Part shown: positions 33,453 through 42,973 of the stretch, piece after piece | Position numbering within the stretch: the stretch's first letter is position 1 | Layout of the letters: each line of letters begins with the position of its first letter | Assembly (NCBI RefSeq): GCF_901000735.1 | Contig: NC_081545.1 | Coordinates: 13,795,132 to 13,859,131 of the forward strand | Direction of reading: 5' to 3' | DNA: 64,000 nucleotides | Source of the DNA: Corylus avellana | Lineage: Eukaryota; Streptophyta; Magnoliopsida; Fagales; Betulaceae | The notes under the pieces: generated by a model | Told to the model about the DNA's origin: nothing | Databases searched by the model: none | What the model saw: only the letters and a program-made list of their open reading frames with translations | Made by a program: the position numbers and the translations under genes

Positions 33453-34330
33453 GCTGACCGCCTCTACGACCGCTATCGCCATGGCAAAGCACCAATTCTG
33501 ACCCATCTACGATCGTCAAAACATTGTCGTTGAGAAAGGGATGAATGTGCTCGACATGGCTAACCACACTCCTAGGGTAAGAGAGCTGCTCGATGCCTAG
33601 GGTTGGTTTTCGATGGTTAAGGACCACCAGTCAACTGCCACCGACTTAGTTCACTAGGTCTACGCAAACCTTCACAGCCGAAAAGGCGATTCCTTCATGA
33701 CCTGGCTTAGAGGCAGGCCTATCACAGTGACTCCCGACCTCATCAGGCGCATCATCGGGGTGTCGAGGGTGGCTAACCAAGGATTTTTGTGGTCGGTTGA
33801 CGATACTCCCAACCGCAGGCAGATGGTCGAGCGCTTTGCCGACGCCCCACCAGGAGGAGATTGAGGGGGAGGGGGGCTTCTAGATTAACACCCACAAGGA
33901 CAACAATCGGCTTATCTACCACATCATGATTAGCCAGGTTCTTCCGATCAAGAGCCTTGCCACCGTCACACAAGAGAGAGCTCTTTACCTTTACACCATC
34001 CTAACGTGGACCCCCATCGACTTCGGCGCCTTCGTGCTCTCGACGTTGATGGGAGTACGGTTGGCCAACTAGGTCACCTCCTACCGTATAGAGCTTTAGT
34101 CACCCAGATATTAGAGTGCACTAGAATATCCATGGAGAGCCAGACACTGCTAGAGCCTAGAGGAAGCCTAGAGGACCGTTCACCTTCCGATTCCTCAATG
34201 CAAGAAAGTCACATCTTCGCAAAGCCGAGGCAAGGTTTCTGGCGGCACCCAGAGGATGCGCAATAGGTGGAGCCTCCTCATCCACATAGGCGAGCCACCC
34301 TACTTTCAAGCGCATCCAGGGTATGCTTAG
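33453..34330 (+). pseudogene. Putative plant transposon protein-domain gene, decayed
   Basis: Translation across stops gives VEKGMNVLDMANHTPRVREL, a Gly-Trp-Phe helix, YANLHSRKGDSFMTWLRGRP, ITVTPDLIRRIIGVSRVANQ, VDDTPNRRQMVERFADAP, then after a frameshift near 33860 NNRLIYHIMISQVLPIKSLA, TQERALYLYTILTWTPIDFG and finally LPYRALVTQILECTRISM. These are the recognised blocks of the 'putative plant transposon protein' family common in plant LTR elements. At least five in-frame stops and two frameshifts. It is a distinct branch from ORFx but shares the FYAxL...KVxGxxVxVTxxxI pattern. Its parent element is probably the LTR-like block to the right. Confidence 0.72.
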
Positions 34331-34531
34331 CAAGCTCCAGTAGTCCGTGGGTAGCCTTACCATGGCAATGGGGAGTTTGACGACGATAGTTCAGGGAAAT
34401 CCAGGTGGTATAGGTGACAAATCGCACCATGATCCTGAATATCTAAAGGCATTTGATGGGACCCCCATTCAACGTCCCACTCTTAGGGCTATTATCTTAG
34501 ACTTTTCTCTAGTTACATTGTATATATTTTT
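34331..34531 (+). other. Unassigned spacer
   Basis: Low-information sequence between the transposon-protein pseudogene and the LTR-like block. A continuation of the pseudogene C-terminus is likely; nothing else seen. Confidence 0.4.
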
Positions 34532-35450
34532 GTTAGGTTTAGTTTGGCCTTATTTAATGATCAAAACATTTGTTTGTATTTTCCCATTCTTCCCCAAGTG
34601 TCGAGGTGAAGATTGGATGTTTGTTAGAGTTCTTTACCTTCCCCGTCGGATGGGGCATCAAACCAGCTCGTGACAGCACTGAAGGAGTGCTCTCTAGTTT
34701 CCCATCAAGAACCCCATCAGGACAAGACATGTGACGGGAAGTTATTGTTTCCTTGTTAGAACGGGACATGTAACGAGAGGCTACTGGTTCCTCGTTAGGA
34801 ACCTCGTTAGAACGGGACAAGTGACGAGAGCATTTCTCGTCAGGAACCTCGTAAGAGCAAGACATGTGACTAGAACACTTCTCGTCAAGAACCTCATTAG
34901 AATGGGACAAATGATGAGATCATTTCTCATCAAGAACAACATTAGAATGGGACAAGTGCTGAGAGCATTTGTCCTTAGAAAAGCTCGTCAGAACGGGACA
35001 AGTGATAAGAACAAAATTGAAGCCTCTGTTTTCTCATCAAGAACCCCGTTAGGACGGGACATGTAACGGGACCAAAATTGGACTCCCTGGTTTCCCGTTA
35101 GCTGATGCATTATTATAGGCTTGTGACGGGTATCTAGATCTACTTTTTTACTCTTTGCATCCTAGATTAACCCCCGTTATGACTGGAATGGCTCAAAATA
35201 TCAGATTTTGGCCTTCCCGTCCAAACGAAAGAAAATCCCCATTAAGACAAAAAGAAGTAAAGCTACAGATCTATAAATACCTGTATTATTTCTGTAGAAC
35301 TTTTTGACCCTCTCCATTTCCATTTATGCTTCTTTGAGCCTGGAGGTTCTTGGTGAAGAAAGGGTTGCTACTATCACTCATTGGGAGTCGTCAGGTGCGA
35401 ATCATCGCTCGATCCAAATTTACTGCCAATTCTCCTTGAAGTGTCTTAAA
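34532..35450 (+). repeat. LTR-like block with ~45-bp repeats and promoter
   Basis: Begins TTGTTAGGTTTAGTTTGGCC, like the copia-type LTR start at 33452 and 59100 (there on the minus strand). At 34690-35010 it has at least seven degenerate ~45-bp units built on GTTAGAACGGGACATGTGAC, many able to form GACGAGA/TCTCGTC hairpins. A TATA box CTATAAATAC lies at 35271-35280. No primer site is recognisable after it, so the right end is uncertain. Confidence 0.6.
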
Positions 35451-35581
35451 CCCCAGAATTAATGGATTTTCTCTTTAAAGGTACAGCTTTTCCTTAGCAA
35501 CCTACAAAAGACTAAAAACTAAAACACCAAAACATCATAAAATAATAAAGCTAAAGGCTTAGCAAATGCAAATTAAGGGGT
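35451..35581 (-). repeat. Terminal fragment of a second LTR type
   Basis: A-rich sequence ending AAATTAAGGGGT and resuming after the solo LTR at 36963-36990 (CCAAATATGCAATATTTGGC to CATCA). It resembles the end of the unrelated solo LTR at 51583-52868 (...AAATTAAGGGGCTTG...GCGCTTATCA). The left boundary is unclear. Confidence 0.5.
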
Positions 35582-36957
35582 TGTTGTGCAAATATTTACT
35601 TCAATTAATAGGCAAATAATTGTACGTTTTACTCGCAAGTGCACAAGATCAAACGATAGTATACCAGGCAAATACGAGATCATTCCCACGAGTATTGCTA
35701 AATTTTGTTTAGAAGTAATTTCCTATTTAATTAAAAGATAAAATTTAATTGTCACGATTGAATTTAACATAAAGAAATAAAATAAAAGATAAACTAAAAC
35801 TAAAAAGGATTAGGGTTTTGATATCCACCACTAATCAAACTAATTAAGATAACAATATGTCAATGCGGCAATCATACCAGTATAATTAAAGTTTGCCAAC
35901 CTAAGCGCATGGGTGTATACTCCTTAAGCTATAGATTTCCCTAAGCAACGAATTAGGCATGGGTGTATACTCTAATTCTTTTCTTTCTTAAAGGATTTAG
36001 CATGGGTGTATACTAAGTTGTTCTTTAAGAAATCATAAATCTATCAAAATGGACAAACACATAGAACCTAGGGCATGGGTGTATACTCCCGGTTTTCCAT
36101 GGTGATTAACCCAAGAACTTGGTGTGAAATTCTTTTGTTACTCTTATTAAACCCAGGACTCGAACATCCAAATTGATTTAATTAAGTAATCCATACCACA
36201 TGCATATGTTGATCAGGCAAACACATATGAGGAATTCAAGAAAGAAAGAATTAATCAAGTTAAATACACCAAAATATAATTGTAGCAAAGGCGCCAATAT
36301 TGAAATCATAAATAGACATGACTAGGGCTTCAATCTAGCCGCAATTAAAATATAAACTACATAACTAAAATAAAAGGTGGAAGAGAAGAAAAACCCAAAT
36401 TCCTTTTGATCTAGCCTTCAGTTCCTTTCCAGAGCTTGTGCCTCTTTCACAACACTTTTTCCTAGAAGCTAAGAGGTCTATTTATAGGCCTGAAGAACTC
36501 CTAGAACCCCTAGTAAACCTACAAAAATTGTAGGTTTTTGTCGTATTACAAGTGGGACTTGGAATACCCTAATATGGAACAAAAGGGAATTCTGGCCGCA
36601 GCTGACTGTTCTCCTTCACACGGGTGCGATCGATCGCAGCCCGTGTGTGCTCGATCGTAGGTCTGTGATCGAATCTCCTTGTGTGCGCACGAACACATGC
36701 CTTCCACTCGTCTGGTCATTCCACTTGTAGTAAGCTCAATCGCAGGTCCCTTGCGATCGATCGCACTACTAAAGCCTTCAGCTTTTCCCAAATTTGCTCT
36801 TTATGCCCAATACTTCCAGATTTGCTTCCTTTTCTTCCAAAGGCATACAAAAGCACAGAAAATACAAAAAGGAAATAAAATGGCATAAACTAACAACACT
36901 AAGGAATTAACACATATAAGTTTAAGGGATAAAATATGAATATTTTGTCACTTAACA
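35582..36957 (-). mobile_element. Solo Athila-type LTR (GGGGT duplication)
   Basis: Minus strand TGTTAAGTGACAAAA...GCACAACA, 1376 bp, with perfect target duplication GGGGT (35577-35581; 36958-36962). Palindrome cluster 36623-36770; TATA-like CTATTTATAGG at 36478-36488. No internal region. Confidence 0.93.
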
Positions 36958-36990
36958 GGGGTCCAAATATGCAATATTTGGCACTCATCA

Positions 36991-37646
36991 ACATACACCA
37001 TTAGTTGCGTGGGCCACCCGAGGTTGGACTCGGTCGCGCTGCTAGTGTTATGGACAGTAGCGTCCAATATCCGAGGCACCGGTGTTGTATTACAGGTCCC
37101 TCGAGACAATGCCAACCCTACTGAGAAGATGTAATATCTTCGGTAGACTATACTGCTAAACTATCATTGTTACTCTAAATCATATGCGTATATCATATGT
37201 CTATATCACGTCTATGGAAAGCTGTCATGATTAAACTATTGCATACCTTATAAAAATAGATTTCATCACTAAACTAGCATGGGTATTATCTGCATTAACA
37301 TTCACTAAGTCTTTAGACTTACTCCCCTTATTTTATGTTTTTCCCCCTCCAATACAAATAATTGCGGGATTTAGCTAGCTTAGACGAGGATGCGTTCAGA
37401 CAAGACATGGGTGATTGCGCAAGACCTATTCCAAGTTGTTTTTGAGGATATGGACTCAATTTGGTTGAAGTCCACTTGGGATGACGGAAGAACCACCCAG
37501 GCAGAGATGATCGAGATTATTATCTCTTTAGCATTGCTTAAACTTAAGATTTGATCTATTGATCTTTTGTACTTCAATTATGTTATCAAATGTAATCTTT
37601 TATTTTGATGATGGTCAGATGACCGATACATCTAGTGATTACTTTT
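36991..37646 (+). repeat. Element M LTR, left part (chromovirus-like gypsy)
   Basis: Unique-looking sequence that, after removal of element L and its CTTTT duplication, joins 48617-48824, which ends CGTTACA directly before a Met-tRNA-type primer site. Contains TTTATGTTTTTCCCCCTCC and CTTAGACGAGGATGCG stretches. The LTR start is lost on the left. Confidence 0.6.
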
Positions 37647-39003
37647 TGTTCTTCACAATTACCTACCTAAATTAATAGGCAAATAATTGGATGTTTTACC
37701 CGCAAGAGCACGAGGTCAACATAGTAGTATAGTGTGCAAATACGGGGTCATTCCCACGAGGATTACTGAATCTTGTCTAAAATCAATTCCCGAAGCAAAA
37801 TAAAACAAGAGATTGGATTTAAGTTGATAATGATAAAAAGGTAGGGCTTTGATATCCACCACTAATTATATTTAGCTAATATATCAATATGTCAATGTTT
37901 TGATCATGTTATGAATATCTAATGTTTGTCAACCTAAGGGCATTGGTGTCTACTCCTTAAGCTATTGATTTCCCTAAGCAACGAATTAGGCATGGGTGTC
38001 TACTCTAATTCTTTTCTTTCTTAAAGAATTTAGCATAGATGTCTACTAAGTTGTTCTTTAAGAAAGCATAAAACTGTGGAAATCGACAAACACATGAGGC
38101 CAAGGGCATGGGTGTCTACTCTCGGTTCCCCATGTTGATTAACCCAAGAACCCGGTGTGGATTTCTTTCGTTACTTATGTTAAACCCAGGATTCGGTCAT
38201 CCAAATTGATTTAATTAACTAGTCCATACCACATGCACATGTTGATCAGGCACACACATATGAGGAATTCATGAAATCAGGAATTAATCAATTTAGATAT
38301 CACAACAAGATCATCACAATGGCGCCAATATTGAATATCAACTAAACATAACTAGGGCTTCAATCTAGCCCTACTAATTAAATTAGTTACACATCAAGTT
38401 GATGTTAAACATCTTCATAAAACAAAAGAAAAGAAACGAAATGAATAAACCCGAAACTTGAACTTGAGAGCTCATATTCTTCTCCTTCCCAAGCCTCCTT
38501 ATTCTAAAGGCTTAAGGATCAATTTATAGGCTTTAGAAGTCCTTAACAAACTAGTAAACCTAAGAATTTTCATAGGGTTTTAAACCTATTACAATTGGGA
38601 GTTGGAAAACCCTAATATGGAAATTCTAGCATTCTGGCCGCGGCTTTTGATGTGTCTCCTGCGCACGGGTACGCTCGATCACAACCCATGTGCGCTCAAT
38701 CCCAGGTATGCAATCAATCCTTTGTGTGTGGCGCTCGATCGCAAATGGCAGTTTCATGCTTTGTCTTCTCTGGTACTGCGCTTGATCGCAGGGAGCCTGC
38801 AATTGATCGCAGTGTCAGGGGCTCCAACTTTTCCCAATTTCTCTCCTTGAGCCCAAATCTTCCTATTTTACTTCATTTTCTTCCAAAAGCCAACAAAAGT
38901 ATGGAAAACACAAAAATGAATTAAAATGGCCTAATTAAGTAAAACCAAAGGATTAAAACATGTAAGTTAAGGGTTGAAAATATGAATATTTTAGCACTTA
39001 ACA
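37647..39003 (-). repeat. Element L 3' LTR
   Basis: Minus strand TGTTAAGTGC...GAAGAACA, 1357 bp; palindrome cluster 38668-38815; GCATGGGTGTCTACTC-type repeats at 37945-38120. The polypurine tract (minus AAGTTTGGGGGTG) is at 39004-39016. Confidence 0.93.
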
Positions 39004-40382
39004 CACCCCCAAACTTACATATTGCTCATCCCTTAGCAATAGACAACTAAAAACCAGAAGTAAAAAATAGAGAACAAAAAGATAAATCCATCTTTCGTGG
39101 GATGTACGATTGCATTTAGCATATGCAACAAACCTTTTAAACCTCAAGGAATTCCCTAGAGGACGAGTGAAGTCTCGTAAAGGTTTTCTAGAAAAGTTAC
39201 CCACAAACATTATGCATAGTTCATGTTATCCCCAAAAATTAAGTATCACTTCAAGATCATGATTTTCATTCATTAGAAAGCTTAAAATGATAAACTCCAT
39301 CTCCACAATGAATTGGAATCTCAAAGTTCAATTACTTACAAAGGACATGCTAAATCATCACAAGTTTGAAATTTGTGTACAGTGAATTAGCACAGAATTA
39401 TGACTTCCAAATCTTTCCAACATGTAGTGTCTCCATCTCTCAAAACTCACTAGAATCCCTATTAGAATGAACAACCATGGCATATTTCTTTTTCTTCTTT
39501 CTTCTTCTTCTTAGGTGTAGAGACACCCCTAAGGACCTACTAACTCGAGTCAAAGAGGCTACAAAACCAAACTAACCAAGACATTGATCAAATCAAAATT
39601 TTTCACCTTTTGACGTGAACACTCAATGCTTTGGGGCAAGAGGTCCAATTACTCAGTGAAAAGCCCATCAATGATCACTTATTTTATATTTTCTTTTTTT
39701 TTCACAATATATGTGCCACAGTGTCATCTAATAAGTCATCCAATTTCATCCAAGATGCAGAAACACACATATCAGACCTCATGGCATACCCCATAGATTA
39801 TGTGCTAATGTGATTGTGTGATCAGATCAAACATGTGATTTTTCAACTGTCCTAAACAAGTAACCAAAGTGACAGATTCACTCATCAGATCATGTGTTCA
39901 AAATTTTAAGCTCGCTGATGAATTCAAGCCCCAATTTTTTTATATCAACTTAAAATTTTAGGGCAAACATGATCATGCATACAATTGTTTTTTATTTTTT
40001 ATTTCTATTTTTTTTTTTAATAAACAAATAACTTGAAATTGGGACAAAGTGTGTGACCAATCATGTGTGCCCAAAACATGTGTGCCCATACCCCCAAACT
40101 TAAATGACACATTGTCCCTAATGTGTCTAAGTAAAGGAAACAGTGTACCCGGGAGATGGTCAACATTATCTTGGAAAGCATGGCTCCTAGGACACCCCCA
40201 AACTTGAAGTGAAGCACACTTGTCCCTGCAAAATAAGAAAACACAAAAACAAGTAAAAAGAAACAAAACTAAAGATAAATAAAAAGATTAACTGAAAACA
40301 CACTTAAACAAAACAAAATAAAATAATAGACTATGGGGTGCCTCCCATGAGCGCTAAGTTTAACGTCTTCAGCCAAACGGTG
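39004..40382 (-). other. Element L 3' non-coding region and tail box
   Basis: Polypurine tract next to the LTR, PPT-like copies near 40090-40103 and 40190-40206, and the tail box at 40331-40371. A-rich; no genes. Confidence 0.75.
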
Positions 40383-41516
40383 GTCCCTGCTCAATGCTGC
40401 TCTAAAGAAGATGCTCATGCTGATGGTGGTGGCAACCGGCTGAGAATGGACTGCATCAATTCTTCCAAGGCGCCGAGGCGTTTGTCCATCAATTCTTTAT
40501 TTTCCTGAGCCTCCTTTCTTTGGTCACCCAACTCTCTCCGAAGGCTCGCAATTTCTTCACTAAGTGAGTGGTACTGTGCGGCTCAAAAAATGATCGAGGC
40601 CTCCTCCTCCTCTGCTGCTGCCGGCTCAGCTGCCAGTTCATCTTCGGCCATTAGCTCGGCATCTCTCTTCTTCACTAGCTACTGGCACTGGGGGTACCCG
40701 GGGCATATAGGAGCAACTCTTGTTGCATTGGCGAATGCCAAATATTGGAGTCGTAGTGACTGGCTTATTAGCTGCGGTGCCCTTGATGCCCTTTTTTCGA
40801 AGAATGTACATGATTAGGTATGGGAAAGGCAACCCCCTTGAGTGAGTGGACTCTGCTCCTCCAATGTGCACTCCATTCCAAAATTTATGAATTTCGTTCC
40901 AAATGATGTCAGGAATGGGGTACCATGCATCTTTGTGGAAGGCGTAGAGGGTCTGGAGAAATTGATCACACCTCTGAGTTTTGTGTCCCAAAGGGAAGGC
41001 ATTACGGTGCAATACGGAGTCCACAAACCAAAGCCGTTGAGGTAGCTTGGATCGGCTGCCGGTATTATGATGGGCATCGGCATATTGCCCTTGGTACATG
41101 TCCTCAATGATTTTCGCCACATAGTATCGGGGCGGTTGCTCGGCAAGATGTGCGGTTTCTGGAGGATGCTCATCATTGCATTGAAGGGAAGCGGTAATGT
41201 CGGCTCGTGTCACGTCAACAACTTGGCCTTGCACCTTGGAAGAGAGGACTGCCAACCTGTCGCAATCATAGGATAGGCGGGCACAGAACTCGATCACCAG
41301 CTTCCGGTAGGTAGTGGAGGTGACCGGCTTGAAAAGTTTTTTTAGCCCCCTTTGCTTGAACTCGGCGACCACCCATTGAGTCGCCTGATGGTTTTGAAAG
41401 TCTTCGCGAATGGCGAAGGTGGTCTCAAACAGCAGCTCCCGCTCTTCAAAAGTAGGCGGGGGAGAAATGGCTTGGGCCTTGGACCCCCGAGACGATGAAG
41501 CACGGGTTCTTGGCAT
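40383..41516 (-). pseudogene. Element L ORFx (putative plant transposon protein-like)
   Basis: Longest ORFx in the window: ATG at 41514-41516 (MPRTRASSSRGSKAQ), open for 292 codons. Order: FEERELLFETTFAIREDFQN, TTYRKLVIEFCARLSYDCDR, KVQGQVVDVTRADITASLQC, RYYVAKIIEDMYQGQYADAH, LWFVDSVLHRNAFPLGHKTQ, FHKDAWYPIPDIIWNEIHKF, LPFPYLIMYILRKKGI. A ~2-bp deletion near 40670 shifts the frame into an early end at 40638; in the original frame a TGA lies at 40583-40585, shared with D. Beyond that TGA the coiled-coil C-terminus is still readable to about 40400. No transmembrane segment. Function unknown. Confidence 0.75.
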
Positions 41517-41917
41517 TTTGTGCTTGATTGGGGACTTTTGTCAAACACCTGGTGTGCGCTGGAAATGGCCAAACTTGCAACACAAGCCAACACCGCTCAA
41601 AACCCCTGCAAAGAAAAGAAATTCCCTACACAGGGGCAATGTGGGTGGATGAACACCCACAATTGCAAAAAGAATGAGAAAAATTGGAGGTTGGGGGAGT
41701 GATCAAAGATGTGGTGTTGATGGGAATGGGGAATGGGTTGTGTGGTTATGGTGGTGGCCGGAGGGTAGAATGGGGCCGTACAATTGTAGATGTGGTGTGG
41801 TGGTGGTGGTTCAAGGCCGATGGAGGTGAGGGAAAGTGGTGGTGCTCCGGTGATGTTTGAGTTCAAGTGATGGGGACTAGTACGGTGCAGGAAAGTGTGA
41901 GAGAGAATAGGGGGAAA

Positions 41918-42110
41918 GTGACCTAAAATAGGTCACGTGCACTGCTGTCCGAGTGCGCTCGATCGCATTCGGCCAGGGGTGTGCGTGTGTGGGTGATGTG
42001 CGCTCGATCGCACCCAAGGTGTGTTCGATCGCACTAACAGAATGTTTAAGACCAACATTCAGTTACTATGCTCGATTGCATACTTTCTGCAATCAATCGT
42101 AGTAACAAAA
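41918..42110. promoter_or_regulatory. Hairpin and palindrome cluster upstream of L ORFx
   Basis: Perfect hairpin GTGACCTAAAATAGGTCAC (41918-41936) followed by five TGCGCTCGATCGCA-like units to 42105. The position relative to ORFx is the same as in B and D. Confidence 0.55.
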
Positions 42111-42209
42111 TGTAAAATTTTTTTTTTTTTTTTTGGCTGCATAATGGACAACAATGAAAAAGAAACACAAAGGATAAGTGAGATACCTGTAAAGTAAAGA
42201 AATTGATAT

Positions 42210-42345
42210 GATGAAAAAAAAAAAAAGGGAAAAAAAGTGTACCACCTTCAATGGCCTCAATACCACTGTTTTGAGTAGATGCGCCTGAGTTCCTAGACTA
42301 CTCAAATGCTTCTACTTGTAGCTGAACTGTCTCTAGTGTGGAGAA
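42210..42345 (-). other. L spacer shared with B
   Basis: CGCATCTACTCAAAACAGTG and flanking bases match B at about 7500-7640. It directly follows the truncated protease frame. Confidence 0.6.
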
Positions 42346-42973
42346 CATTCACCTTCATACTTACAGTGTCCTTTTTCACACCTATTTTAGTATCAGTAGT
42401 TCTTATAAAGGGTCTTTCTAAGATGATAGGCAAGGGTGATGGTATAGGAGATTCTTCCACATCTAACACAATGAAGTCAGCAGGTAAAATAAATGTACCT
42501 ACCTTTACCAACGCATCCTCAAGTATACCTCTTAGTCTTTTGATGATTCTGTCTGCCAATTGCAAGGGGACTGAGGTTGGTTGAAGCTCCCCCAAACCCA
42601 GCTTTTCATATACCATGTAAGGCAGTAAATTGACCCCTACTCCCAAATCCAGCAATGCATGCTCAAAAAGGTGGTCTCCTATCCTGCAAGGAATGGTAAA
42701 ACTACCCAGATCTATTAGCTTAGGTGGTAATTTTCTCAACAAAACTACACTTATCTCTTCTGTTAGGGCCATAATCTCGGGCTCCTGAAATCTCCTTTTG
42801 TTAGTGCAACAATCTTTTAAAAATTTGGCATAAGAAGGAATCTGTTTAATTGTATCTAACAAGGGAATATTGATTTCTACTTTCCTCAGAGTCTCAAAGA
42901 TATCCATGAGTTGCTTTTCTTTCTTTGGTTTGACTAACCTTTGAGGAAAGGGGGGTGCATTTACCTTCTCCAT
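42346..42973 (-). pseudogene. Element L gag-protease linker and protease
   Basis: Open from 42973: FPQRLVKPKKEKQLMDIFET, KQIPSYAKFLKDCCTNKRRF, then the protease with ALLDLGVGVNLLPYMVYEKL, LADRIIKRLRGILEDALVKV, FIVLDVEESPIPSPLPIIL. It stops resembling protease after VSMKVN and runs into foreign spacer (VLHTRDSSATSRSI, stop at 42302-42304). So pol is removed immediately after the protease. Closely matches E (21430-22020). The protease could in principle have been active in the ancestor. Confidence 0.88.

Noticed and set aside
34554..34910. Minus-strand frame with Ser/Asn/Glu peptide repeats
   Set aside because: Antisense shadow of the 45-bp LTR repeats.
40583..41516. ORFx as an envelope gene, from its position after gag/pol
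   Set aside because: No signal peptide, membrane span or glycosylation pattern; motifs fit the plant transposon-protein family better.
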